Source: Laguncularia racemosa (lineage: Eukaryota > Streptophyta > Magnoliopsida > Myrtales > Combretaceae). Taken from it: a stretch of 64,000 nt of DNA. The translations under genes and the position numbers were made by a program. Location of the stretch: positions 2,232,001 to 2,296,000 of the forward strand of contig JBBMOL010000013.1 of the NCBI GenBank assembly GCA_037954665.1. Reading direction: 5' to 3'. Below are positions 36,890 to 49,400 of this stretch, piece after piece; positions within the stretch are counted from its first letter, which is position 1; each line of letters begins with the position of its first letter. The notes beneath the pieces were generated by a model that worked only from the letters and a program-made list of their open reading frames with translations, did no database searches and was not told where the DNA came from.

Positions 36890-38275
36890 TGATGGATACT
36901 TTTTTGATCGTATCAAATTATAAATTTATAAACCCAAAGAAATCTAATGACTAAGCTAGGAAAGTGTATTTATCTAATGTAGTACAGATTTTAGTGGGTT
37001 TTGTCTTTGAGGATCTTGAAAATAAGTATTAGTATTATTGCTTTTCTACTATCTAGTATAAATCTTAATATGGGATTAATAATTTAAACTATCAATTAAC
37101 TAATTTAACAACCCTAAGATTAATTATAATTGCTTTAATAGATGAACTCAATCATAAAATATACCATTTATCTTGATCAACTGTAAACCTTATCTTTCTT
37201 ATAATAAGATATTAATTAACAAATTATTTATACTTTGCACTATAAAAATTCTCAATTAAATCAATTATTCTCTCGAATTAATTAATTCTTAACCCTACAT
37301 GGAATAGTGAAAACCTCTCCCTCATTATTGCCATATAAGATTTCATTAAAGTTTATAATTCCTAAATAAAGATTTAATCCTTGTGCAAAAAATCGAAGTT
37401 TTCCTACCTCTAGGTAAAATATGCAATTTCTCTACTCATGAAGATTTATCCTATTAGATGAAACATCATTTTATTTAACAAGAATTATACATGCAATCAA
37501 TTTGCTTGCATAAATTAATCACAAAACAATTAAAATACATGAATAGATATAATGGCATAAACTCTTTATTAATCAATAAATAATTTAATCACATGATTTA
37601 GAGTTTCAATAGATGCATGGTATATAAATCTAGTCCTCCATGAAATTTACAATAAGTATAAAGACTCTAGAGTAATACAAGTAATCATGATGAAAAGAAT
37701 AAATCCTTGTAGATGTTTTGTGATCTCCAATGATGCTTCAACAATTTCTATTCAAGTTTGTAACTTTGCTCTCATAAGGTTTTTTCGAGTGACTAAGAAT
37801 GATAAAAGATTAAAAATCCTCTCAAATTGCAAAATAAATCGAGTACTTATAGTTTTAGAAACAGGGGTAGCATGCACGACCTACTGCATGCCATGTTCGG
37901 GGTCATGTACTCTAGAATTCCTTCATTTTCTCCTCTAGTCAGATTTCCCTCATTCAACACTGCTTTCTACACAATTTGTGCAATAACTAAGGCACATTTT
38001 CAAGATGTATTTTAATCACTTTTTGCCCTTTAGTACTAGTGTCTGCATGGCTATGCTAAAGGTTATATACACATGGAAATCACTCCTTTCTATACTTTAC
38101 CAAATTTCACATCGTTTTTGCTCGAACCTTCTTTAAATCCTTCAATTGTCCTCTTTAAACTCTAAAATAAAATATTAAGCACTTAAGTATCCTTTTTTAT
38201 ATATAAATTCACATAAAATTCATACAAAATTAATTCCAATTAGTACTAGAAATAAGGATCTTTCGACACTTATCA
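36890..38275 (-). repeat. Athila 5' LTR
   Basis: Begins (minus strand) TGATAAGTGTC at 38275 and ends at the tgatgg edge at 36890, next to the primer-binding site. Matches 20530-21892. Confidence 0.92.
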
Positions 38276-38280
38276 AAAAC

Positions 38281-39480
38281 CACCCTTTTACTTTGAAAAT
38301 ACTACCCAGAAGCTTTGCCTAAGCTTACAGAACTTCATTAGCTCTTCCTCAACGTCTAAAGTTTAAGTTAGAATTTCACCCTCCTATTTCCTATGGCTCA
38401 ATCCCTAAAGTAAGGCCTCCTCCCTCAGTCACTGCTCAAGGTCAAAGAAATGGGAGCATACTTTCGTTGGTTTTTTTTCCTAAGAAAGAAACTTCCCTTC
38501 TCTTTAGTTTAAACCACTACTCTAAGGACTCAAAAGGACTATGGCATAACGACTGTCCTTTGCAACAAAGATAGATTCTTCTACTTTTGTTTTGCTAATG
38601 ACACACTCCCAAATGTTACCCTTGAGAAGCCTTGGTATTTTGCTAAACGTTTACTAATCCTTTAGAAATGGAAGGCTGGCATGCCATTAATTAAACTGCA
38701 ATCTTTGTGAATTTCGGCTTAGGTGATTTTCTCTAGTATTCCTTGTGAGTACCTTAATGCAATGGGAATAAGCTACATCGCCAGTGCGGTAGGTACTCCT
38801 CTCTAAGCAAACATGCTTACGGCATGCCGAGTAAGAGTGAACTAAGCCAAAGTTTTGGTGGAAGTGGATGCAGTTGAGAAATCTATACCTCTAGTGGAAT
38901 TGGAAAGGGAAGATGGTACTTCTATGTAGATTGCGGCTGAGTATCAGTAGCTTCCACCACGTTGTTCCGCATGCAAAGTCTTTGGAAATTCATGTAGTTC
39001 TTGAATGTACTTTGAAGTACAACCATCCAAGGAAAGATCCATCACAGAGAATAAGGTGTGGGTAAAGGTCCAATGAAGAGGGAAAAAGAATAAAAAATCT
39101 ACCACTCCACCTCTATCCCCTAAAGAGAAAACTTTGGCATTAAGCGAGGAAATATCCTCTCCCATCAAGCAGTTCAACCGGGAGAAGAATATAGATGGTA
39201 GATTCAGAGGTGCCAGTGGAAGACTTAGCTTTGGGTAATGACAAGCCTAGCACTCCTATATTGGACCCTACTCCATCTCATATTTCAGAAACACCTTTGC
39301 ATGGAGGGATACCTTGTGACAGTGTTGCCAAGAAAGAAGAGGAGAACAAGAATGAGAAGACTGAGGAAGTATGAGTAATTGAGGAATAGAAGATAGACTA
39401 GACTAGTGCCACTTCTGTAAACCTAAAACTATCTGGCTCACTAACAAGTCGAGAGATTATCAGCTCGGCCTCATCTAGTA
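38281..39480 (+). pseudogene. LINE-2 ORF1, 3' fragment
   Basis: Continues ORF1 after the insertion: EKPWYFAKRLLIL-like text, GISYIASAVGTPL, a zinc-knuckle remnant LPPRCSACKVFG and a charged tail. Every 50-100 codons there is a stop or shift. It aligns block by block with LINE-1 9000-9990. Confidence 0.65.
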
Positions 39481-39576
39481 GTGGCGTCCTCAAATTCAAT
39501 GGGTAAGCGAAAGAAGAAGAAGAAGAAATTCTTCAAATGTCGCAACGGTATACATAACCATCACTTTCAAACCACA

Positions 39577-42500
39577 ATGAATCTAGCTTCATGGAACATA
39601 AGAGGTCTTAATGACCCATTGAAATGTGTAGAGGTTAGGAAATTTTATGTAGAGAATGTAGTATAGTTCATGGGGTTATTAGAAACTCGTGTAAACTAAA
39701 GCAATGAAGATAGAGTCAAGCACAACCTAAATGCTGACTGGAATTTTGACATTAACTCTGTTGCAAGAAAGAGGATATAGATAATGTGGAATATAAGAAT
39801 CTAGAACATTTGAATAGGGAAAGAACGCAAGTAGTTCTCCTACTACTACTGCATGCATCTTAGCTCTAACTTATCCTTCTATGCATCCTTTGTGTATGCA
39901 TTGAACTTAGATCAAGAGAAAACTGCCATGGAAGGATCTAATCGCATTGTCACCATCTTTGGTTAATAACCTATAAGTAATTCATGAAGACATCAATGTT
40001 ATCAAATCGATCTAAGAGAGAAATGGGGGTAATACTAGACAAACTTTAGCTATGATGAAATTCATGAATTTTATGGATGAAGTGAAACTTGATGACCTTT
40101 AGTTTGCGGGGAATTTCTTCTCTTAGTCAAACAAAAAAACGATTAACCCAATCTTGAAGAAACTGGATAGAATACTAGTTAACCAAAGTTGCTTAACTAA
40201 ATTCCCTAACTGTGATGCCAATTTTATCTCTCCATTACTTTGAAATCATTCGCTCGAAGTTCTACATATGGAGTTTGGCACATCTAAGAGGCAATATCCC
40301 CTTAAGTTCTTTGAGTTTTAGATAGAATCTCCGAATTTCTTCCCGAAGGTAAAGGTGGTCTAGTCTCATGAAATTAGAGAATCCAAACTTTTCTAAGTGG
40401 TGTCTAAATTGAAGCTACTCAAGAAGAAGCTTAAAAAACTGAATAGCTCCAAATTCTCTTACCTTATTACGAGGGTTAAGTTGGCTAGGGAACATGTAGC
40501 AATTACCTAAAGTTCAATTGCTAATGGAGATACTTCCCCTCTTAATCAAGAGAAAGTAGCTCTTAAAGAGTATTACTTACTAAAAGGAGTGGAGGAGTCT
40601 CTTTAGACAGAAGTCGAGAGTTAAATGACTAAAACTAGGAGATAAGAACATTGCTTATTTCCACAAAATGGTTAGGCATAAGGAAAATAGGAATGCCATT
40701 CATAGTCTGACAAAGGAGGATGAAATGGAGATCCATAGTGATTCTGATGTCCAAGCGAAAGTTATTGCTTACTTCACCAATCAGTTTTAGAGGTTTAGGA
40801 CTACGTCTCCAAAAGAATCTTATATCGACAAGCCTTACAAATTAATGTCCTATTCTTGGATGAGGAAATAAAAATGGCTTTTTTTAGTCAATCAAACAAC
40901 AAAACCTTTGGCTCGAATGGATTTTCTGCCTGATTCATTAAAGTTACATGGCCTATTATTGGTGCAGATATAGTTGATGGGGTGAACAAGTTTCTTTTGT
41001 TTGGAAACATGTTAAAGGAATTGAACTGCATGATTGTTTCTTTTGTACCTAAGGTTGTTAATCCTACTAATCTCTCTAATTTCAAGCTTATATCCTATTG
41101 TAATACCATTTATAAAGCAGTTGCTAAGTTACTTACCCTAAGACTTAAGATGGTTCTACCTTTGCTAGTGGGAAAAGAATAGTTTGCATTCATCGGCGGC
41201 CGACACATTTCTGATAACATTTTTGTTGCTAAAGAATTAGTTAATGGATATTACACCAACAGAGGAGTTCCTCAATGAATGCTCAAAGTGTACATTCACA
41301 AGGCTTATGATTCTATTAATTGGAGTTTTCTGGAGGTAGTGCTAACTTGCATGAACTTTCCACCACACTTATCAAACTTTTGGTGCAATGTTTCTCTACT
41401 CCTAGATTCTCCTTCAATATCAATGGTGAGTTAGTAAGATTCATCCCTAGTTTAAGAGGACTTAGACAAGGCAACCTTATATTGCCTTACCTCTTTATCC
41501 TTGGCATGGAAATATATCCTAGTATTTTAAGGTAGCTCACAAACAACCCTAGGTTGGAGAAGTAAGATGGAGCGGCTAACACACCTTTGTTTTGCAGATG
41601 ACCTCTCGATCTTTTTGGAAAGGAAACATAGATTTGATTAAGGTGATCAAGGATTCTTTGCAAATCTTTGAGTCTATATTAGGCCTTCGAGCTAACAGTG
41701 GTAAAAGCCTTGTGTTCCTCTCTAGCGTGCCGTCTCCAATAAAGGAAGACCTCCTTAACTTACTAAGATAAAAAGAGGGGACTCTCCCCATCCATTACCT
41801 TGGGGTGCCATTACTTACTTCTAAACTTAGCAAATTTGATTGTGATGCTCTAATTAAAAGAATTTTAGCTAAAATCAACTCTTTGACAGTTAAGTTCCTC
41901 TCCTATGCTAGACAACTTCAACTTATTAAGTCAGTTGTATTTTCAATGCAAGTGTATTAGGCATCTATGTTTATTTTACCTAAAAAGGTAATTGCAACTA
42001 TTGAAAGGCTTATGTGTAATTTCTTATGGAGTGGGGAGCTTAATATTTCAATAAAAGCCATGGTAAGATGGCAAGAGGTTTGCTCCTTGGTTGATCAAGG
42101 TGGTTTAGGTATTTTCTAAACTTTAGATTTTGAACAAAGTAGCCCAACTAAAACATATTTGGCACCTATGTGGAGATTCAGTAAGGAGAGTTTGGGTTGA
42201 GTGGACCCATTCTAATTTCTTTAAGGAAACCTCATTCATTCTAGGCTACTAAAGTGCTCTATATGTGTTCTTGGAGCTGGAGAAAATTGTTAAAACTTCA
42301 TTCGTTAGTAAGAAATATGCTTAAGTGGGAAGTTAGAGATGGCCTTATAATATCTTTATGGTCAAATTTTTGGTTGACATCTAGGCTTCTAAATTTGGTG
42401 CATAGCCTTAGAGAGATTACTAATTCTAGCCTTCCTATTAATGCTAAAATATGTTCCATTATCCAAGGCAACGGTTGGAAATTTCCACAAAATAACTTTT

Positions 42501-42865
42501 GGAATGGATTTACAATTCCCCTTAGTATAATCCTTACTCCTTGGAAAGCCAACAAGTTCATTTGGAGTAAGGACTCTTCTAGAATCTTTTCTATTAAGAG
42601 TGCTTACAAAGCCTTGACGCCACACAATGGCCTTATCCCTTAGTCCAAACTAATTTGGTGCAAATACTCCATGCCATGCCACTTATTTATCCTATGGTTA
42701 GCTTGGAAAAGGAAATTGCATATACTGGATAAACTTAGTAATTGGAGAGTGACCACCTCAACTATGTGCTATCCTTGTTCAGTTGGGCAAGAAAACCACG
42801 ACCATTTATTCTTTGATTGCCCTTTCTCTACACATGTGTGGACAAAAGTTTTAGTGGGAACTTAA
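39577..42865 (+). pseudogene. LINE-2 ORF2 (endonuclease and reverse transcriptase) remnant
   Basis: Begins MNLASWNIRGLNDPLKCVEV (endonuclease start), then LKKLDRILVNQSCL-like text near 40155. RT blocks: ELNCMIVSFVPKVVNPTNLS, NTIYKAVAKLLTLRLKM, LRGLRQGNLILPYLFILGME, CFADDLSIF at about 41595 (catalytic FADD intact) and IHYLGVPLLTSKLSKFDC. The thumb and zinc region follow (HLFILWLAWKRKLHILDKL, HDHLFFDCPFSTHVWTK) and end at a stop at 42863-42865. Multiple stops and frameshifts make it inactive. Confidence 0.85.
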
Positions 42866-43149
42866 ATGCTCATCATCCTTCTTATCTTGGCAAATTGTAT
42901 CATCTGCCATGATGAATTCAGCATCTTAAAGCAATCCTACGATCTCTTCATAGAAAGTTGCTTTTGTAATAGCAATATATTACATTTGGAGAATAAGAAA
43001 CTTAACACATCTCGAATCTCCTATACCTTCAACGTTGTCTCTAACTAGATGAATTTTAACTTACACTTAAATTTGATTTACACAAGTTTTTATATTGTTT
43101 GCAAAATTCTAAGACTGAAAAAATAAAATAAAATAAAACTAATGTCCAT

Positions 43150-43881
43150 CCCAATTTCATCTCAGTTTCGTTGCACGTGTTGATTTAATGGATATGCTTT
43201 TAAGATTTTCTGGCCTTCACTACAAGGAGTAATCACCGTGTATTGAGGTAGAGCCGGACCAAAGTATTCATGTACCCGGTGTATCCACATTTAAGTTCAG
43301 GCCAACCTATGCACATATAGAAACACAATTTGGAAACACGAAAACCTTAACCGCAGATCATATTTTTGTAGCCGCAATTGTACGCCATGATGTCCGCCTT
43401 CGATGGCTTTCTTCTATATCCATTAGGCGTGGGGTTTCACTATCAGCATCCAATAAGAGCCGTTTTAGATGATAACAAAATTTTATAATTCAAAAATATA
43501 TGGTATGATTTTTACAAATATGAAGAAAACAAAAATAAAAATATATATACCCCTCAAAAGCCCCATGGCTTAATACCTATAAATAACAAATCTCCTGTGG
43601 CTACACGGTCTCTAAACAGGTCCGTTGCCCTAGGGGTGGTGAGTCGAGACAATTTCTCCGATTGCTACTCCGCCCATCCCATGAATAATGGCCTGTGTTA
43701 GTCTGGTTATTGAATTCAACAACCAATAAATACACCCAGTGCCGCTGCTATTACCAAAAGATGTGATTCAATGAAGTGTATACCAGACGGCAACTTTCTC
43801 AGAGACAGCTGAGCAGAAGATGGGTAAATTCAGCACCATGAGAGGCTTCCTAGTGTGTACAATATTTCTTTTCCGGAATAT
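43150..43881. other. KEG 3' flank and spacer
   Basis: Contains the presumed KEG 3' UTR (minus strand, below 43882) and AT-rich spacer to LINE-2. No other feature recognised. Confidence 0.5.
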
Positions 43882-46413
43882 TCATTCATCCAAAACGATA
43901 TCAGCAGGATCCCCAATCCATATTCTCGCTTCTCTCCATTGAAATTTAATCCTCAATTTCCCATTGGCATCTACTCCCACAACCTGCCCTTTACTAGCAT
44001 GCGTCTCCATTCCCCACCCCCACCGTGGGCTGACAAGCCCTTCCCTAATTTTTACCCTATCCCCCACTCTGAATGGCCTCACCCTTTCCATCTCAAATGC
44101 CTTGCAAAGCCAAAGCCTATCCATGAAGCAGAAAGCAACCCAAAGTTCACCATTATCAATCCGATGCACTACTCCAATACTAGAGTGACTAACATCTCCC
44201 CATTGGTGAGTTGGGGTCAAGACTGACAGTTTAACCCTAACCCAATCTCCAATGTGAATCTCCTCATCTTCTACGAGCTCCACCTCCGAGGGATCTAGCA
44301 TCCAAGCTTTTGAACCTGCTGGAGTATATATTCTGAGTTTACCATCAGCATCAATTGCTGAAATGGTCCCAATACTAGAAAGGCTGTGCCCCGACCATCC
44401 AAATCTTGGCTGCTTTACAGAGGGCTTCACCTTCACCTTCTGCCCAACCATGAGCCTCTCCACTCTTTCAAGATCAGAAGTTGGGCCAACCCATCTATCC
44501 TGCTCCCCGCAAAACCCAACAAATGTGCTTCCCTCTGTTTCATCTCCTTCATAACCTAAACCTTGTACAATCCCTATACTACCTGGTCCAATGGATTTCC
44601 AGACACTTGCATTTTCTTTAAGTCTCACCCACTCCCCAACTTCAAATAACGGCTCCATCTCAAGATCAGCAGGATCACCTCTCCATAAATTAGACAAACC
44701 ATTGAATGCCACTATGAGTTCCCCATCTGCATGAACACGGGTAATAACCCCTCGTGAATCAGGCCGGGCTCCTCTCCAACCCTGTCTTGGCTGAATTAGC
44801 CCACTTCGAAACCGGACATGCTGACCGATTTTAAAGCCTGGAACCTTTTCAACATCTGTGTAATGAGTATACCCCCTACCTTTGCCAAAACAGCAAGCAA
44901 GTTCAAGGTAACCACTCTCCTGCACACTATGTACCACCGCAAGACTCTCCTTCCCAATACTATTCCATTCATAACTTGGTCTAGTCCCAAGACTAGGTTT
45001 TGATCGCACCCAATCACCAACTTCAAATCCTGCAAGCTGTTCTGCATCTCCAGGAGAAGCCTTCCACAAGCTATGCCTTCCAGCTACTTTAACCTAACCA
45101 GATTAACAAAATCATCTATGATCACAGAGGTCAAAAAGCAAAAACAATCCAGTGAGAAAAATACACATCTGAATAAAATATGAGGTGACATATCATTATG
45201 TAGGAAGGGGAAGTATTCAACTCAAGGAATGACTAAGAAAAGCTCTCATTAGCTTAAATTTGAAGAATATATAGTGGTTGCCAAGATCAGTTTATCTAAT
45301 CAGAAAAATAGGAAACGTAACACTTACATTCAAGGTTCCATCCATGTCAATTCTAGCAATCTTTCCAACAGTTGCTGGGGTTTCATTTGACCACCCAAGC
45401 CGTGGTTGATTAACAGATGGCTTCATATGAATCTCTTGTCCCACTTCAAAAGGCAGAACTTTCTCCAAATCTGTTACTGAACAACCAAAAGGCTTGCTCC
45501 TAAAGCAGAAGGCAACACCCACGTCACCGTTATCCTCCAAACTATGAATTATCCCAATACTGTTGCGACTGATATCCTCCCATCCATATTTTGGTGAAGA
45601 AACGGAAGCTTTCACTCTGACCCAATCCCCAACCTTTAAAGAAGTTAAAAAAGCAAACAAAAAAACCTCATAATTTAACATATACGGAGAGATATTTCCC
45701 TGAAGAATGAAAGAAGCTGGAAAAGTATATATTACCTTGTAGTCCTCCACCCTTTCCATGTCAGAAGGATCAGCTCGCCATAGTGTAGCGCGGCCTGGTA
45801 TTTCAATTAGAAGGAGACCATCACCTTGTATTTCACTAATTTTCCCAACACTGTGATGTGTCTCACCACCCCAAGCATATCTGGGTTCTGCTACAGATCG
45901 CTTCACACAAACATGATCACCAATCTGCAAAGAAAGACCAATTACATTTTATTAGAACTGTAAAAACAGCATCCAGGAGATTATTAAAAAAAAAAAAAAG
46001 AAATAAAATAAAATAAAAGGAAAAGAAGAAGAGGCAAAAGAATGAGGAATCAATTGAAAAGAGAGAAGATTCTTCCTGCCTTAAAAGGTTCAACATGCTC
46101 CACCTCCTCTGGCTCGAAAGGACAGCGAGTTGTGAGGTAGCTCAACTCCAGCAACAAGCTACTGTCAGGTCTAATACAACAGACGATGCCAATGCTCCCA
46201 GGTGTGACTGACCCCAAGCCATGCTTCGCTGTTGTAAGTGTAGGCCGAATGCGGACCCAATCTCCAACTTTGAACTCTTCAACCCTTTCCATTTCTGCAG
46301 GGTCAGCCTTCCATCCCCTGGATGCTCCAGGAAAACCAACACGCAGAATGCCATCATCATCAACACATAAAACAGTTCCAATGCTGTCTGCTGACTGCCC
46401 ACGCCACCCAAAC
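43882..46413 (-). CDS. KEG: KEG terminal exons, HERC2-like repeats 2-12
   Basis: Four exons (46080-46413, 45736-45924, 45328-45633, 43882-45093) encode alternating repeats of the form (K/E)VGDWVRxKxSV-x-P-x-GW-x6-SIG-x-V, each followed by a DG-x-L-x-VxF strand and DP-x-D-x-E-x-V. Examples are KVGDWVRVKASVSSPKYGW, MVGQKVKVKPSVKQPRFGW and RVGDRVKIREGLVSPRWGW. Repeat 1 and the start of repeat 2 are in exon 59878-60111 (EVGDWVKFKRSVVNPKCGW, DRGQHVKLKADFKEP). The last exon alone encodes 403 residues. In Arabidopsis the HERC2-like repeats contribute to binding ABI5 and other partners. Confidence 0.95.
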
Positions 46414-49400
46414 CTGTATTAAACAAGATTTGATATCAGTCTCTAAAGGAAATGTGAAGCACAGATAACATGAATTCACTGTGGACACATCTTGCTTAAA
46501 GAACAAACTTTCAAGCAACTTCACGACCAGTTATCCAAGAAGAGACAAAGGGCTAGTTTGATTTGTCTTATTTTTATCCAATTAGTGTCCGTTTCATGTT
46601 TATTTGAATATGAGTGTTTAACCGAAATCAGATAGAAAAAAATAAAAAATTACGCATATACCCTTATTAAAAAAACCAAATCCCTAAATCTTACTTTAAA
46701 ATATAAATGAATTAGATACAAATCAGACAATTTATTCAAATGCTAATTTTTAAATTGATATAGATCAGATATAAATTGAATGTAGATCAAATACAAATTA
46801 TATATAGATAAGATATAGATAAAAAATAAACAATCCAAACATGCCCTAAGAATACTTGATTATGGGATCAATAATTAACGGTTTTCAACCACAGGGATAA
46901 TGGAAAGTGCAAGAGAAAAGATCAAGAGCACAACAGGGGCATGTATACCCCTGCTTTACAGTGTTTAATCCACAGATTGCTATGAAGTGAACTCAGCATT
47001 AATATCTAAATACTACAGGCAAATGGTCCAACCATTACATGGCACAAAGTAAAGGGATGGCTTGATACGTTCTCTCAATTAAAATAGGAAATATTGCTGT
47101 AGTAATCCTTCTATACTTCAGATTACAAACTAAATTTCTTACAATTATACGGCTAAAGCAAAAGAAAAGAACAGCTCTCTCTCTCTCTCACTCCGGTAGC
47201 CAACGGCTGGTTCCGTCAGGCCACCTCTCTCTCACTCTTCTAACCAACTGTAATGATGTATGTATATTTTCCCTCCACCTCCTCTAACCAACTATATATA
47301 TGATTCTTTTATTGGTCCCCCCCTTGCTATTTCCCTTCTACGTCCTGCCTACCACGGGTCCCTATTCTCTCTCCATCACGTGCCTACCATTCCAGCTTAG
47401 CTCCCTCTTCCACTACTTGATCCGGATTGGGCCCTGTCACTCCCTTCTTTTCCCACTGTTACTCCTCCCTTTTCTCTCCCCCTTTTCTTCTGATACATCT
47501 TAATTGGCCGGCCCATATCAATTGCCTCCCCTGCCAAACTATCCTTGTCCTCAAGGATGAAATCAGGAAAGAGGGATGTGAATTCTGAGCTATCCATCTA
47601 TGAAGTATGCTCGGGCTCTTCATCTTGCCATTGTATCAGAACTTGAGGAATGACCATCAATCCTTCGTATCTAAAATGTCTTCCCAGGATGGCTACGGGC
47701 AGATGTAGTAGCGCTGGAGTGTCCTCGACTAAGTCAGGTGGAAGTTCTATTGTTGTAGAGAAGGTTCCCACAGCCTTTTTTAGTAGGGAGACATGGAAAA
47801 CCGGGTGTACACGACACCTAGCTGGCAGGTCCAACTTATAAGCCACTTGTCCAATGTGTTCCACAATTCTGAATGGGCCATAGAACCTTGGAGTCAGTTT
47901 GGAGGTAGAGCTTTTGAGTTGTGGTCTATAGGCTATACGGCACTTCAAGAATACCCAATCGCCAACCTAGAAATCCACTTGTCGCCTATGCTTATTGGCA
48001 TTCCTGCAGTAGATCGATTGTGCATGAACTAAATTGTCCCTTAACTGTTGTAAAAGGGTGTCTCTGTCTCTCATTGCTTGCCGTAGCTCCGGGTTCCTGA
48101 TTTCCTTATCAACAAATGATGGCAAACCCGGAGGACGTCTGCCATACACCACTTCAAATGGTGACATTTTAGAAGCGGTATGGTATGCAGTGTTGTAGTG
48201 GTATTCCGCCCAAGGAAGCCATAATTTCCACTGTGTTAGCTGATGACTCACGAAGCAGCGGAGGTATCCTTCTAAGCAGCGATTCAATACCTCGGTTTGT
48301 CCATCCGTCTCCGGGTGGTATGCGGTGCTATAGTGCAAGAGTGTTCCCGGCAACTTAAAAAGCTCTGTCCAGAAATGACTCAAGAAGGTGGGATCCCGAT
48401 CACTTACAATCGTCTTTGGATAGCCATGCAGATGCACGACTTCTCTAACGAATATCTCCGCTACTCCCTTGGCTGTGTAAGGGTGCTTAACAGGAATGAA
48501 GTGTCCGTATTTGGACAGCCGATCAACCACAACCAAAATTACATTAAACCCTCTAGATTTTGGCAGCCCCCTACAAAATCCATGGAAATATCCTCCCAAA
48601 TGGCTTGGGGTATGGGCAGAGGACATAACAAGCCAGCGGGAGCCAATGCTTGATATTTTTTACGTTGGCACACCGCAGACGCTGCTACGAAGCTCATCAC
48701 ATCCTTCTTAATTCCAATCCAGTACACACTTGCTGCCATCCTCCTATATGTTTTGAGAAACCCTGCATGCCCCCCAATGGGGGAAGAGTGAAACTCATGT
48801 AGAAACATCATAGGCTACTTAGATTTTGCTGGCACAACTAGTCTTCCCTGATCGTATAGCATGTCTTGCTCCAAATGGAATCCCCTGCAAGCTGACTCCC
48901 CTCTCCGTAGCAACTGAATCTTCTCCGCCAGTACCAGATCGGCCTCCACATCCCCTTTAATGCTTGATAAATCCGTCTATACTGGCCCGGATATTTGCAG
49001 CAAGTGAACCTCATCAAACTTCCTTGAGAGAGCATCGGCCACCCTATTTTCCTCTCCCTTGCAATATTGCACCTCAAAATCATACCCCAATAGCTTAGGA
49101 AGCCAATTCTGTTGATTAGGGGTCATGATCCGTTGTTGCAACAGATGTTTTAAACTCTTCTGATCAGTGCGGACTACAAATCTTTTGCCTAGCAAATAAG
49201 GCCTCCAATGTTGGATTGCAAGCACCAAAGCCATCAGCTCTTTCTCATAGGTGGATTTGGCTAAAGTCCTATTTGCCAATGCCTTGCTAAAATAAGCAAT
49301 TGGTCTGTTGTTTTGTTGCAGCACCGCTCCTAGGCCCCTCCTTGATGCATCACACTCTACAACGAATGTGCTAGAGAAGTCCGACATTGCTAGTACCGGA

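Larger units (their letters stand above)
20530..38275 (-). mobile_element. Athila/Tat-type Ty3-gypsy retrotransposon
   Basis: Two LTRs of about 1.37 kb (20530-21892 and 36890-38275) flank a minus-strand internal region: primer-binding site, gag, protease, RT, RNase H, integrase, then a long 3' region with an extra ORF before the polypurine tract. The 5-bp target duplication aaaac matches on both sides. Gag-PR-RT-RH-IN order, the Athila-like primer-site motif and the extra ORF after integrase point to the Athila/Tat group. The element inserted into ORF1 of LINE-2 and was later itself split by the LTR element at 24377-29752. All ORFs carry stops or frameshifts; it is inactive. Confidence 0.92.
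19938..43139 (+). mobile_element. LINE-2, split by a nested LTR retrotransposon
   Basis: LINE-2 consists of 19938-20529 (5' UTR and start of ORF1) and 38281-43139 (rest of ORF1, ORF2, A-rich tail with aaaat repeats), interrupted by the Athila-type element at 20530-38275. Removing that insert joins ORF1 text that matches LINE-1: ENTTLEQVNDLMDNLEKQN before the break corresponds to NSTLEEANHLLNKIEAEN of LINE-1. Candidate target duplications taatatccat (19928-19937) and taatgtccat (43140-43149) differ at one base. The outer ends are less secure than those of LINE-1 and LINE-3. Confidence 0.8.

Noticed and set aside
43855..45003. Plus-strand open frames opposite the last KEG exon
   Set aside because: Shadows of a long, strongly conserved coding exon.
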